Part shown: positions 29,871-41,969 of the stretch, one piece after another
Layout of the letters: each line of letters opens with the position of its first letter
How positions within the stretch are numbered: position 1 is the first letter of the stretch
Made by a program: the position numbers and the translations under genes
The notes under the pieces: generated by a model
Databases searched by the model: none
Told to the model about the DNA's origin: nothing
The model's input: the letters and a program-made list of their open reading frames with translations, nothing else
NCBI RefSeq assembly: GCF_963082655.1
Contig: NC_081553.1
Span: forward strand, 186,876,752 to 186,940,751
DNA length: 64,000 nt
Direction: 5' to 3'
Source: Stomoxys calcitrans
Taxonomy: Eukaryota > Arthropoda > Insecta > Diptera > Muscidae

Positions 29871-31439
29871 ATCAAGATATTTTGCATTAAATAATTGATA
29901 AAATAGATGTTTTCTTGAATTTATTCACCATATGACCTTAATTTAGCTTCTTCCTGCTTGTGTGTATTACCTCATAATATATTTCTATTATCTTCAGTTT
30001 TAGGAAACTTCAATGAGTTAGACATTTCTATAAAATGTTGCTTTAAAAGGTATAAATACCAACTCATTTATTAAACACAATTACAATTTTCAAAAACCCA
30101 ACAATCTTAGCAGTATTGTGTTTTTGCCATTAATTACTCTATAATTAATTTAGGCTGAAATTCCACCCACATAATACCTATAAATCTCTCATATTATCCA
30201 TAGCTCACCTTATGCAATGAATTAGATCACAATAAAAATGTATGAGTATCAATAGTTAGGTTAAGATGATATGAAGATTTCCTTGACTTTTAGATGGTAA
30301 AAGACACTGTTGTTTGTTTTTTTTTTCCAAAATCATCCTCATTAGGCTGATAATAAATTTACATGCCCATAAATGCGAAAAACCTACTTGCAAACACACA
30401 TACATTGTACATGCATACATGTGTTAATACTCGTTGAGTGACGTTAGTTGTTGGCAGCATGTTCGTTTCTTAAGTCTTTTGATTTAAGATTGGTAAAGTC
30501 TGTGCGTCACTTATTCATTTCTACATAGGTTTTTAGGCTAAAAGAATAAACTCGAATTTTACATGGTATTTAAATGGTTAGTCAATATTGTAATGCAGTT
30601 AAGATAATTCCTTTTTTTTTCTTCAATTATTTGTTTAAGCTCCAACTATAAAAGATAATAATGCATTTTTTAATGATGCCTTTAGGGTGTAAAGGGGCAG
30701 GGGGGTTTGAGTTGGGAGTTGGGTAATCTCCTAACAAGATGCAAGTGTGCTAAGCATGTTTAAGATCTGGTTCCTGAATTTTGCAACGCATTATAACAGA
30801 GAAGGTGTTGGTTTGACATACAGCCAGCAGCCAGTAGCCTCTTAGCGTAGGTCATTGAAATCAAAGCCAATATCATTAAAAACAGTATCTTATGGTCTTT
30901 TTTTTTTTTTGTATGATCTATGGTTAACAACAGTTTAAAATTTATAAATATTAAAATTTTTTATCGATTTGCATAGCCATCATTCTCTAGATTATGGTAT
31001 CGTAAATAAAGATCCCATTAGAGACATTCACCAATAAAACTTAATTATTTACAAAATTTACATATGTCAACGTTAATGAATGTGGGTTTTTGATCACAAT
31101 TTCCTTATGAATGCATCTCTTCTGCGATGCAGGCGATGGTAATGGAAGTGCAAATCTATTTTGGCGCTCTCTATTGAAACATTTCTATTAAGGTTAATTG
31201 ATTCAGTTGTGTTGTAACAATAAAATAAATATTAACGAAATATCTACAAAATGTTAATACAATTTTTAATGTATTTTTTATTATGTCTTTCTATTACTTG
31301 TAGTTAGTAGATTATAAAGTATTTACATAATATTTTCTGCAGATTTACGACTTTGATGCAAAGGTCGACCAAACGACTTCGACTTTTTCCCACAGCTCCC
31401 TAGTTAAACACCAGGTTTGGTATACATTTAAATTAAATT
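29871..31439. other. AT-rich region without a gene
   Basis: About 1.5 kb of A/T-rich sequence with T-runs near 30310, 30610 and 30900. One copy of the 24-bp motif lies at 30458-30481. No repeat family or coding frame is seen; it looks like ordinary intergenic or intronic DNA. Confidence 0.5.
30458..30481 (-). repeat. 24-bp motif, single copy
   Basis: Inverse of CAAAAGACTTAAG...CATG, identical to copies at 47637, 47703 and 60344 and to the inverse copy at 52473. No second copy 66 bp away. Confidence 0.75.
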
Positions 31440-31964
31440 GAAATTTATATGATGTGGGAATAATGATTCCCGACCGTCACGAGATACACGGGCTGGAACT
31501 TTGAGCTCCGACTTGTGTGGTGTCTATCGTTATCACGGGAAGCTTTGCTGAAAGCTACCGGGCACGTCCACAAAACGTGGATAGTGGAAAGCTTCGTTTT
31601 TATGCGGTGTAGCTGCAAATGCGGCCACGGGCAGTCAGCGATTTTCGAAAGAAGAGTCTCAGTCAGCAGTCTGGTGGCACTGGCTCTTAATTAAGTACTG
31701 AGTGCCCCAATGATACTCGAGATGACAAGACGAGTTATTGGCGCCTTCAAATAACCAATGGCCAACATCAGCGTCTGTTCCCAGGTTAGGGGCGGCTGGA
31801 GGCAAGCGTCAAAACTTGGAGCAGGCGGCTCGCAACAACGAGGGATACATATGCAATCCCACAAAACCCATGCGGTTGTAACGCTGGGCCGGTAGCCCGC
31901 CCCCGGAAAACTATAAGAATCACTATGAGAAACAAATGGATAGTAAAAACGAACCCCCCTAACG

Positions 31965-32520
31965 TTGACGACCCAGGCAAACGAAAAAAAGGATCATGAT
32001 TTGCGGTTCTGCAATTGGAATGTCCGCACTCTTTATAGAGAAGGTGGAGTATACGCAATGGCGGATGTATTAGAGAAGTACAAGGCAGATATTACCGCCT
32101 TACAGGAAGTGCGATGGACTGGGAATGGCGGTGATGAACTATACTATAGCTGCCATAACACGAGGCATGAATTTGGCTGTGGATTTGTGAGTCTCCACCT
32201 TTACTGCGGTGGGTGAGAGGCTAGCCACAATCCGCATAAAAGCCAAATTCTTCAACATCAGCCTTACTTGTGCCCATGGCCCGACGAAAGACAAAGACGA
32301 GCAGACCAAGGATATTTTCTACGAGCGCCTAGAGAGAGCTGCCCCGCCCATGATATTAAAATCTTTCTGGGAGATTTTAATGCGAAGATAGGGAAGAAAG
32401 ACATCTTTGGTCCTACAGTCTGAAAGTTTGGCTTCCACGAGATAACGTCCAAAAATGGGTTGCGACTAATAGATTTCGACATGGCAGTTAGTAGCACCAG
32501 ATTTCAACATTAAAATAAAC
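31965..32520 (+). pseudogene. APE-type endonuclease domain of RTE element
   Basis: 'DHDLRFCNWNVRTLYREGGVYAMADVLEKYKADITALQEVRWTGNG' (31990-32130) has the N-terminal Asn of the WNVRT motif and the QEVRW Glu typical of EEP/APE nucleases in RTE elements (the family from which ruminant CFDP2 derives). Later 'ISLTCAHGPTKDKDEQTKDIFYERLE' (32255-32330) and 'FLGDFNAKIG'-like sequence follow in other frames. Frameshifts at about 32190 and 32350 break it. Confidence 0.8.
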
Positions 32521-32901
32521 ACGAAAAATCAAAAGGTTCACGTTGTCATAGATGGAACACTTTCATCCAGCGTGTTAGCTGTACGATCGATCCGTGGAGC
32601 GAATACAGATTTGGATCATTGCCATGTTGCAGCAAAGGTTAGCACCCGCCTTAGTGTGGCGAGAAACGTGCACGAAAGCTGGACATTGAAAACCTGCAAA
32701 CACAACAGATAGCAGCGGCATACTCCACTCGACTGACCCAACTGCTTGATGAAAACACTCCAAGAAACCCATGGTACGGCCAAGAGTATCAAGATGCTGC
32801 TGAAGCCAAGAATGCGGCATACAGATCAACCCTGCAATCAGTAGCAACGCACCAAATGAAGGAGAGGTATCGGGAGAAAAGGAGAGAGGAGAAACGTATT
32901 T

Positions 32902-34540
32902 TCCGGGCCGAATCTTATATACCCTCCACCATGGATCGCATTTGTCGAGTTCTTTTCCAGACATCTCTTCTTAGGCAAAAAATGATATAAGAAAAGATTT
33001 GCTCTGCTATTAGAGCGATATCAAGATATGATCCGGTTTGGACCACAATTAAATTATATGTTGGAGACCTGTGTAAAATGTCAGCCAATTCGAATAAGAA
33101 TTGCGCCCTTTGGGGGCTCAAGAAGTAAAATAGAGAGATTGATTTATATGGGAGCTGTATCGGGTTATAGACCGAATCAGACCATAATAAACACGTATGT
33201 TGATGGTCATGAGAGGAACCGTTGTACAAAATTTCAGGTAAATCGGATAATAATTGCGACCTCTAGAGGCTCAAGAAGTCAAGATCCCTGATCGGTTTAT
33301 ATGGCAGCTATACCAGGTTATGAACCTATTTGAACCATACTTAGCACAGTTGTTAGAAGTGATACTAAAACACTATGTGCAAAATTTCAGTCAAATCGGA
33401 TGAGAATTGCGCCCTCTAGAGGCTCAAGAATTCAAGACCCAAGATCGGTTTATATGACAGCTATACCAGGTTATGGACCGATTTGAACCATACTTAGCAC
33501 TGTTGTTAGAAGTGATACTAAAACACGTCGTACAAAATTTCAAATCTGATGAGAATTGCGCCCTCCAGAGGCTCAAGAAGTCAAGACCCAAGATCGGTTT
33601 ATATGGCAGCTATATCAAAACATAGACCGATATGGCCCATTTACAATATCAACCGACCTTCACTAATAAAAAGTATTTGTGCAAAATTTCAAGGGGATAG
33701 CTTTACTCCTAGATGTCGAAAAGCCTAACATAAGTGTCTGTGTCAAATTTCAATGAAATCCGCTAAGACTTAAATCGTGATATCGGTCTATATGGCAACT
33801 ATATTCAAATCAGGACCGATTTGGGCCAAGTAGTAGAAAAATGTCGAAGAGCCTAACACAACTCACTGTCCCAAATTTCAGCGAAATCGCATAATAAATG
33901 CGCTTTTATGGACCAAAAACCTTAAATCGAGAGATCGGTATATATGGCAGCTATATCGGGACCGATCTGGGCCAAATTAAAGAAGTAAGTCGAGGGGCTT
34001 AACTTATCTCGCTGTCCCAAATTTCGGCGACATCGCCCAATAAATGCGCCTTTTATGGGCCCAAAACCTTAAATCGAGAGATCTGTATGTATGGCAGCTA
34101 TACCCAAATCTGGATCCATCTGGGCCAAATTAAAGAAGTATGTCGAGTGGCTTAACTTAACTCACTGTCCCAAATTTTGGCTAATTCGGACAATAAATGT
34201 GCGTTTTATGGTCCCAAAACCTTAACTCGAGAGATCGGTCTATATGGCAGCTATATCCAAATCTGTACCGATATAACCCATCTTCGAACTTAACCTGCTT
34301 ATGGACAAAAAAAGAATCAGTGCAAGGTTTAGCTCAATATCTCTATTTTTAAAGACTGTAGCGTGATTTCAACAGACAGAAGGACAGACGGACGGACATG
34401 GGTAGATCGTCTTAGATTTTTACGCTGATCAAGAATATACAATATATACTTTAAAGGGCTGGAAATGGATATTTCGATGTGTTGCAAACGGAATGACAAA
34501 ATGATTAAACCCCTATCCTTCGGTGGTAGGTATAAAAAAG
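32902..34540 (-). mobile_element. mini-me-like repeat inserted in the RTE element
   Basis: Inverse orientation. The right end 'TTCGGTGGTAGGTATAAAAAAG' matches the family's 5' end, and the core and GTCY tract are inverted at about 34370-34450 ('GACAGACGGACGGACATGG'). Tandem units lie from 33000 to 34300. The left end is cut inside the 3' palindrome (CCGGGCCGAATC). RTE text resumes at 34541. Confidence 0.7.
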
Positions 34541-34710
34541 AAATGGAAAGACGTGAGTGTGAGCGAATTGAAATGTACAGGAGTCAGAATGAAGTCCAAA
34601 AATTCTACCAAAAATTAAACATCAAACGATGGCTTTGGTGCAGGCACATCCTTCTGCGGAGACAAAGAAGGAAATCTGGTAACTGGCACAGATACCATGC
34701 TGAGAATATG

Positions 34711-34947
34711 AAAAAAATGGAAATTTTGCCCATGAACATACCACTAAGAAACAGGGGCTAACTTCTCACATATCAATGAGTGCAGTCCGATTCAAACCTA
34801 AGTTCAATGAAAAAGGGACTCCTTTTTATAGCCGAGGAGAGACATTTTTACACGGCATAGTACCTCACAAATGTTGTTAGCATTAGGAGGGGAAAACCAC
34901 CGTTAAAGAATGTTTTTTTCTGATGGTCTCGCCAGGCGTCATAGGTG
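34711..34947 (-). repeat. tRNA-derived SINE inserted in RTE, 12-bp target-site duplication
   Basis: GCTGAGAATATG (34699-34710) and GCTGAGGATATG (34948-34959) flank it with one mismatch. The uninterrupted target is seen in the RTE copy at 47809-47820. The tRNA head is mostly deleted. Confidence 0.85.
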
Positions 34948-34959
34948 GCTGAGGATATG

Positions 34960-36290
34960 TAAAGAACATTTTACCCAACAGCTAGTGTCCAACGATGGCG
35001 ACGAAGAGGATACCGCAGAACCAATCCCTGATGATGGTATGGAATGTTTACCTCTTAGTCAGAATGAGGTCCAAGTAGCAGTGACCCGACTGAAGAACAA
35101 CAAGGCAACAGGAGCCGACGGGTTGTCCGTTGAACTATTTAAGATAAGGCGTATATATCAACTTGTCTGACCAATCTGGCAAGAAGAACGCATACCCAAT
35201 GATTGAAATCTCAGCATACTATGTCCCGTACACAAGAAAGGAGACAAGACGGAATATGCCAACTACAGAGGAAAAATTCTCCTCCCCATCGCATACAAGA
35301 TACTCTGGAGCGTACTATGTGAAAGATTAAAACCTAAAGTCAATGATCAATGTGGCTTTAGACCTGGCAAATCCACCCTAGACCAGATATTCACACTGCG
35401 CCAAATTCTGGAAAAGACCCGAGAAGCATACATCAACACCCACCATTTCTTTGTTGACTACAAAGCCGCTTTAATAATGAATAAATATGGCACATTAATC
35501 ACAATAGAAAACATGCTATTCGCCTATGCCGACGACATCGGCATCATAGGTGCAGCCTTTGAAAGAATCGAAAGAGAGTCAGTGAAAATGTGTCTGGCAG
35601 TAAATCCAGATAAGACGAAATGGATGGTTTCAACTCCCAAAAAGCCTTGCACAACCGAGCAGATAAAGAAAATGGAGAAAGTTGGGAACCACAACTTTGA
35701 GATAGTCAGTAACTTTATCTACCTCCGAACTGCCGTAACCGAAACGAATAACACCAGTTTTGAGATAAAGCGAAGAATAATACTGACAAACAGATGCTTC
35801 TTTGGACTAAGTAAGCAGTTTAGAAACAAGGCCGCCTCTCGACAGACGAAGATTACACTATACCAGACACTGACACTACCCGTGCTGTTATATGGTTCTG
35901 AACCATGGATACTTGTGAAAGCAGGCGAGGCAGTGCTTGGAGTATTTGAGAGAAAGATTCTTCGTTAAATATATGGACCAGTTTGCGTAAATGGATAATA
36001 CAGGCGTCGTATGAACTACGAGCTGTATGACAACGATATCATAGTTACATGTATCAAAATACAACAGCTGCGTTGGCTAGGTCATTTGTCAGAATGGATG
36101 AAGAAGCTCCAACAAAGAAGTATTTTGAAGGCAAACACTGTGGTACACCCAAACCGGGACGGCCAAAAGTCCGTTGGAAAGATCAAGTGGTGGGAGACAA
36201 CTCGAAACTTGGTGTCAAATATTTTAGAATGAACGCATAAAATCGAGGCACTTGGAACGCTGTTCTACGTTCGGCAAGTGGAACAAATGT
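34960..36290 (+). pseudogene. RTE reverse transcriptase relic
   Basis: 'LRICKEHFTQQLVSNDGDEEDTAEPIPDDGMECLPLSQNEVQVAVTRLKNNKATGADGL' (34945-35130), 'GFRPGKSTLDQIFTLRQILEKTREA' (35355-35430), then after a deletion the frame 35477-35968 with 'AYADDIGIIG' (catalytic YADD), 'LYGSEPWILVKAG' and 'FERKILR', then 'IQQLRWLGHLSEWMKK' to 36100. Several stops. Confidence 0.78.
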
Positions 36291-36321
36291 TCTGTCATAG
36301 CCAATTAAAGTAAAGTAAAGT

Positions 36322-36551
36322 ATGGTTATCCCCTCCTAATGCTGGCGACATTTGTAGGGTACTTTTCCATATACAAAAAACTTCCTCCCAAAGAGGTGTC
36401 GCTCTGCGGCACGCCGTTCGAACTCGGCTATAAAAAGGAGGTCCCTTATCATTGAGCCTAAAATTGAATCGGACAGCACTCATTAATTTGAGAGAAGTTT
36501 GCCACAGTTCCTTAATGGAATATTCATGGTCAAATTTGCATCTGCAATTTA
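36322..36551 (+). repeat. tRNA-derived SINE lacking its head
   Basis: Starts at 'TATGGTTATCCCCTCCTAATG', directly after the RTE TAAAG tail, and runs to the 3' end. No A or B box remains. Confidence 0.72.
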
Positions 36552-36845
36552 GGGTGGCTAGGGCGGCCGCCCCTCTTCCAAAGCCCGCCAAATGGAAATA
36601 TAGACCAACAATGACAACATGAGGCTCAATACTGGACATATTTACCGACCATAGCAATATAAGGTTCAAATGAAAGGTTTTGTGAGTAGAGCGCCTATAT
36701 GATATGCACATTAGGGCGAAATATCTATAAGGCCATACCAGCACTCCCAAATAGTAATTATTCCTTGGACGTGCCGGTATAGGGCTCACATAAAATAAAA
36801 GAATTAAAGAAGGCGCAGCGGAGCTGGTCCTGTCCAGCTGGTTTA
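36552..36845 (-). repeat. Class-3 repeat fragment
   Basis: Minus-strand match to class-3 landmarks (inverse of 'CATTTGAACCTTATATTGC', 'ATGGTCGGTAAATA', 'GGCGGCCGCCC'). Short and diverged. Confidence 0.5.
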
Positions 36846-36850
36846 ATATA

Positions 36851-37087
36851 TTGGGTTGCCCAAAAAGTAATTGCGGATTTTTTAAAAGAAAGTAAATGCA
36901 TTTTTAATAAAACTTAGAATGAACTTTAATCAAATACACCTTTTTTACACTTTTTTTCTAAAGCAAGCTAAAAGTTACAGCTGATAACTGGCAGAAGAAA
37001 GAATGCAATTACAAAATCAGAAGCTGTGAAAAAATTTGTCAACGCCGACTATATGAAAAATCCGCAATTACTTTTTGGGCAACCCAA
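36851..37087 (+). mobile_element. mariner-type MITE (TTGGGTTGCCC family), copy 3
   Basis: 237 bp with intact TIRs flanked by TA on both sides (36849-36850, 37088-37089). Same orientation as copy 1, with a few substitutions. Confidence 0.9.
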
Positions 37088-37089
37088 TA

Positions 37090-38050
37090 TTATTGTCTGT
37101 AACTCAGCGTTGAGGACATTCTGGACATCTGGGACTTAGGTGTCATGGGTATATCCTATGCAGAGGGGGTGTGGGATTTGAGCAGGGCCTTGTTGGACTG
37201 TGGGACGTTTGCGTGGTTGGCCACCTTTGCGAAGGCGGTGTTTGCTAGGAGGAGGATGTTAGGTGGGCCGTGATAGGCCTCTGGCGAGGTCGTCCAATGG
37301 TTTGGCTCTTGATGTTTGTCCGCTTTTTGTGTGCCCGTCCGTTGGGAAGTGGGAAGTGTCTGTTCTTGTCCGTTCGTTTGGTATGGGGAATTGTCTGCTT
37401 TTGTCCGTATAGGGTTCTCGTCCGTGTTTACGTCCGTGTTTGGGTATTTTGTCCGTTTTTATGTCTGTATTGGTTTTAGCCCGTTTTGTTGGCGACCGTG
37501 TTTTGATCTTGGTGGTGGTGGTTTTTTTTTTTTTGGGGGGGGGGCGTTTGGAGAAATGGCTTCTTTGGCCGTTTACCTTTCAGGTGACCAGTCCGGAACC
37601 GTTTGGGGTTCAACTGGTAGTAGCTTCGGCTACGAGGTCTGACCGGAGTCCTTAATCTGGTACCACGGGAGTCGGGGGCCCCTGGGATTTCGATTCCACC
37701 CCGACTATGGCTGAGGCCTCAGTGGGGAGTAACGTAGTGGCTGTGGTTTGGACCCAAATCGCGGGTAGAGCGCAAGCTCGATGTGGACTTGCATTGCAAC
37801 CGGGTGCCATGACCCACAGATCGCAAGGAGTTTTAGATAGTGCTCCGCCCCTAACCAAGGGGGAGAACATGTCCAGACAACGTGAACTCGAATTCGTACC
37901 CATGCATAGCTTAGGCTATGTGTGGGGGCGTTGGTGAACGCATTATATTCACCCGGGGTTAAGACACCCTGCAGGATTAGGCCAACGCGGCAGGTGCCTG
38001 CATTGAACACCATAAGGATTTGTCTGTATCTCAGCCTCAACTATATAGCA
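37090..38050. other. G/C-richer segment of unknown nature
   Basis: Clearly richer in G and C than its neighbours, with repeated 'GTCCG' words (37320-37500), a T-run followed by a G-run (about 37520-37550) and 'GGGGGCCCCTGGGATTTCG' near 37673. Short open frames exist in several registers but none resembles a known protein. The end (37940-38000) resembles the 81-bp insert at 19205-19285. A retrotransposon 5' region or GC-rich pseudogene are possibilities. Confidence 0.4.
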
Positions 38051-39600
38051 GTGGATCAGAAATCATTGGTATAACCTATGCCATCTTACAACAACACCAA
38101 ATCTCAAACTGGCAAGGCCATAACTATAGCCCCCATTTAAATTGATTCATATGTTAATTGATTACAGGAAATATTTTATTGTGATTTTTTTTATTTTTGC
38201 AAACTTATCAGGTATAATAACATCATCTACATAATAAGACATCAATGTCAAAATTTACATGAACGATGATTAGAGATATGTGATATTAACCCCTAAAATC
38301 ATTACCAACAAAACCTATTAAAATCACACGAATGCCCAAGAAAACACTACCTACCCAACTACCTATCTTCCCACCGACTGCTAGCCATGGTAATTTGCAA
38401 GTCCACTGGTAAAAATGGCATGATACCGGTATTGTCTCACACAACTACTGGTTAATCGGCTCAAATGAAAAAACTCCACCGCTATGGACACAGTAGCGAT
38501 GGCCAAATAACTACTTAAACACTTTAGCCGCGATTGCTGGTTTGCATGTTGCCTTAACAACGATTGAAAAAGATCCGTTGAAGGTTTGTTCACTACAGAA
38601 AGTTATCAACGGTGCAAGGGAACAATAAGCAGGCAAAACTAAACTAATGAAGTAGGGCGCTTTATGTAAATAACCGTTTGCCACCGGTCGACCCCAAACA
38701 TACAACAGACAGGTCACAGACAAATAAAAAAAAAGTTGAGCAATTCTTTGTTTATTTGTCGAGTATGGAATGGAATGCTGCTGCTGCTGCTGCTGGGCCA
38801 TAGACATCAAGCAGACCAGGTTTTTTTTTGGGTTTCTTCTCCAACAAATTAAATTTGATTATAGACCCCACTCAAACAACTCGTCACCCAAGAAGTGTCC
38901 CCCAGTGAGTTTTGTAGGTAAATATGCATTTACCCCCCCCTTTTTGTTTATTTGTCTTTGCTTAGCCCTTTATAATTATGCTGTCAAATGGGAGCAAACG
39001 ATTTGCTTCATTATCTGCTAACAAAAATCTTGGCTTTGCTTGGAAATGGACCTATGCAAAATAATAACAAATTAAATAATTATCAGGTTATAGTTTTAAT
39101 GGAACAACAAATTAAATTAGCCTTGCTGCATGATTAGTTTTTCTTGCATGGCATATGTGGCTGGAGAAGAGGTTGTGGCAAATGCAGGCTGATGACCTTA
39201 ATTGATAATTCTATGGAGATCTATTAATTGCAAGTGGTTTTAAAAAGCCCATTAAATTAAATCATAACACTTCCTATCGTCTGTCCGCCTTCCTATGGAC
39301 ATTAATCATGCAGATGGGCGTTTTGGATGTCTACAGCTGTCTACTGAAGCCTGTTTTGACACATTACATTTTAATCCCTTTGTATGTAAACTTCGTCTCT
39401 TATAATTTGAGCTATTAGCTCTAGAAGATGGTTTAAATGTTTGATTCAAGGTGGAGATAATTATGAATAGCAATAGGGAAATGTTGGCAAAAGAGATAAT
39501 ATTGAGTTAAAGGAGATAAATGGAGCAATGAGTAGCACATACTTTTCATCCTGTAAAAAAACCTCTACGATTTGGCTCTCATAAGCCGAGCATTCTTTTC
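38050..39600. other. No gene seen; short CTG tract
   Basis: Mostly AT-rich unique-looking sequence. It holds a (CTG)6 run at about 38776-38796, which gives a Gln run on the minus strand. No splice-bounded frame was convincing. Confidence 0.45.
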
Positions 39601-39703
39601 TTCCTTAAAAGGTCCTACAACTAACTCAAAACAATCAGTCTCACTTTTGGAAGGGGGTTCGTCCTCGCGACAATCGTCCGTAAATCTTTCTTCCGTTTGA
39701 GTT

Positions 39704-39893
39704 GCGAAACACTCTTCCAGGATATCATTGAACAATCCCTTGCGTTTGCGAAAGTTTTAGCTACTCTTGGTGACGATTCTTTTACAAGTCATTGCGTTAT
39801 AAACGTTCTATGATTTGCGAAAAACTTATCTAGGATATCATTGAACAAATTCATTGCACCTACGAAAGTTTAAGCAACTTTTCGTGACGATTA
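39704..39893 (+). repeat. Diverged tandem duplication, period about 113 bp
   Basis: Two units share 'TTGCGAAA', 'AGGATATCATTGAACAA', 'GCGAAAGTTT' or 'CGAAAGTTT' and 'GTGACGATT' in order. No coding meaning seen. Confidence 0.6.
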
Positions 39894-40082
39894 TAACCCA
39901 ACTCCTTATGTTCAAATCGTTCAAAATATTTTGTTATAAATCGCCTGAGTTTACTGTTGACATTTGCTTTTATTTTAATACTTGACGTGTGAGACTTGTA
40001 TTGAATTATGTTGTGCGATGTTTTGCTTTGAGTGGACAACTTCCACAATATCAAACGATTGGTATGCGGACAAATACTTCTT

Positions 40083-40723
40083 ATTAGTGTAGGTCGGTTG
40101 GTATTGTAAATGGGCCATATCGGTCCATGTTTTGAAATAGCTGCCATATAAACCGATCTTGGGTCTTGACTTCTTGAGCCTCTAGAGTGCGCAATTCTTA
40201 TCCGATTGGGATAAAATTTTGAACGACGTGTTTTGTTATGACATCCAACATTTGTGCTAAGTATGGTTCAAATCGGTCCATAACCTGATATAGCTGCCAT
40301 ATAAACCGATCTGGGGTTTTGACTTCTTGAGCCTCTAGAGGTCGCAATTCCTATCCGATTTGCCTGAAATTTTGTACGACGGATTCTCTCATGACCATTA
40401 ACATACGTGTTTATTATGCTCTGAATCGGTCTATAGCCCGATACAGCTCCCATATAAATCGATCTCTCTATTTTACTTCTTGAGCCCATGAAGGGCGCAA
40501 TTCTTATTCGAATTGGCTGACATTTTACACAGGTCTCCAACATATAATTTAATTGTGGTCCAAACTGGACCATATCTTGATATCGCTCTAATAGCAGAGC
40601 AAATCTTTTTTTATATCCTTTTTTTGTCTAAGATGAGATGCCGGGAAAAGAACTCGACAAATGCGATCCATGGTGAGGGTATATAAGATTCGGCCCGGCC
40701 GAACTTAGCACGCTTTTACTTGT
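40083..40723 (+). mobile_element. mini-me-like repeat, 3' part (GAGGGTATATAAG subfamily)
   Basis: Contains tandem units ('GATATAGCTGCCATATAAACCG', 'CTTGAGCCTCTAGAG', 'GCGCAATTCTTAT') and the 3' end 'GGTGAGGGTATATAAGATTC' with the perfect TTCGGCCCGGCCGAA palindrome (40689-40703) and 'CGCTTTTACTTGTT'. The 5' half with TA and GTCY tracts is absent. Confidence 0.68.
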
Positions 40724-41205
40724 TATAGTTTTTTACATTTGTTAGGGATTCGATTTACATACTCATCTTGATAAGCATTCTTCGATCTGCTTAGGGAATA
40801 ACACGCAACTCTTAAAGAACAACATGAACATGTGGCCACAACAACAATATTTAATAAATACTTCAAAAAAACTTATTTGCTAATGATCCAGGCGAATAAT
40901 GTGCAAATCTTATATGCAGAAGAGTATTTAATCAATTTTCCAAAACACTCATTTGTTAATCGTCCACAAGATTCTAGCGCGATTCTAAAATCTTACAAGA
41001 CTCTTCTGACTTACTCTTTATCAACTTGTATGTTAGATTCGCGGAAAACACTTCCAGAGGAGTCGTTTTGAGAACGCAACTCCCCACTACGGGGAGTCGT
41101 CTACAACTCTGAGACGAGCTCGTGTCAGCGATCAAAATCTGAATCTAGAAGATTCGCGGAAGATTATTTGGCAATCGACAATGTCTGCTAGATAGAAGGA
41201 CCAAG
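40724..41205. other. No gene; small hairpin
   Basis: AT-rich. ACTCCCC and GGGGAGT (about 41083-41099) form a 7-bp stem. No other structure. Confidence 0.4.
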
Positions 41206-41207
41206 GG

Positions 41208-41462
41208 CCACAGTAGCGCAGAGGTTAGCATGTCCACCTATGTCGCTAAAAGCCTGTATTCGAATCCTGTCGAAAACACCAGAAGAAAAAATTTTCAGCG
41301 GTGGCGACATTTGTGAGGTACCATGCCATGTAAAAACTTCTCTCCAAAAAGTTGTCGCACTGCGGCATGCTGCTTGGACTAGGCCATGAAAAGGAGGCCC
41401 CTTATCATTGAGCTTAAACTTGAATCGAATGACACTCACTGATATGTGAGATGTTTGGCCCT
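41208..41462 (+). repeat. tRNA-derived SINE with internal deletion
   Basis: Starts GGCCACAGTAGCGCAGAGGT (41208) with a B-box-like ATTCGAATCC (about 41258). About 30 bp missing after 'CAGCGGTGG'. Confidence 0.78.
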
Positions 41463-41596
41463 CTTCTTGTCCCCCATTTGCAGATGGACTAAGGAGATAT
41501 ATGCATTTTAAGTTAAAAGTGTAACCTGGCGATAGGCCATAATGCAGCGCGCATGTGAATCCCGCGTAATAATTACTGTGGAAGTTGTCTTGATCA

Positions 41597-41674
41597 GATC
41601 TGATATTCCAGCCAGGATTCGAACCTAGGAGTTAAGCGTCATAGACGGACATGGCAACCTCTGCGCTACGGTGT
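41597..41674 (-). repeat. tRNA-derived SINE, head only
   Basis: On the minus strand: CACCGTAGCGCAGAGGTT..., then GTTCGAATCCTGG. The body is missing. It lies about 135 bp from the previous copy in inverse orientation. Confidence 0.7.
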
Positions 41675-41744
41675 CAGAACACTTTTTAAGCATTATTGTT
41701 GAGGCAAAATGAGGATGCAAGTCAAGCTCTTGTATTTTGGGCAA

Positions 41745-41969
41745 AAAAGTTGGATATCATCTAACGATAGCGCTCACCATTCACAGTTACGTTACTATTC
41801 GCATCATCTTTGAAGAAGTACGGTCCAATGATGCCACCAGCCTGTAAACCGCACCAAACTGTAACTTTTTCTGGATGCATTGGTAGCTCTTGCAATACTT
41901 GTGGCTGATGTTCACTCCAAAATCGACAATTCTGTTTCCAAAAAGATAATAGCTACAAAATCACCCTTT
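41745..41969 (-). pseudogene. Tc1/mariner-superfamily transposase fragment, related lineage
   Basis: Minus strand reads 'RQFWSEHQPQVLQELPMHPEKVTVWCGLQAGGIIGPYFFKDD', close to but distinct from the centre of the foldback elements. The right end is AAAATCACCCTTTA, the same terminus. It is therefore a diverged relative, truncated and without the 195-bp repeat. Confidence 0.75.

Larger units (their letters stand above)
31440..36320 (+). mobile_element. RTE-clade retrotransposon, near full length but nested and broken
   Basis: 5' untranslated part about 31440-31964, endonuclease 31965-32901, linker and RT 34541-36290, 3' tail (TAAAG)n at 36302-36320. A mini-me-like element (32902-34540) and a SINE (34711-34947) are inserted. 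Frameshifts and stops occur in both domains, and the RT core lacks its middle: the text jumps from 'FVDYKAAL' to 'MNKYGTLIT' at about 35475. RTE elements copy themselves by target-primed reverse transcription with an APE-type endonuclease; this copy cannot. Confidence 0.82.

Noticed and set aside
37270..37655. Overlapping plus-strand frames in the GC-richer block
   Set aside because: Several registers are open only because stop codons are rare in G-rich sequence; none has a domain or a consistent codon pattern.
38511..38810. Minus-strand frame with Gln run and hydrophobic segment as a signal-peptide exon
   Set aside because: The Gln run comes from a CTG tract, and I found no good donor in the phase required by the exon at 17945.
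41079..41099. Hairpin as a bacterial-type terminator
   Set aside because: The DNA is eukaryotic; a 7-bp stem in AT-rich sequence has no such meaning here.
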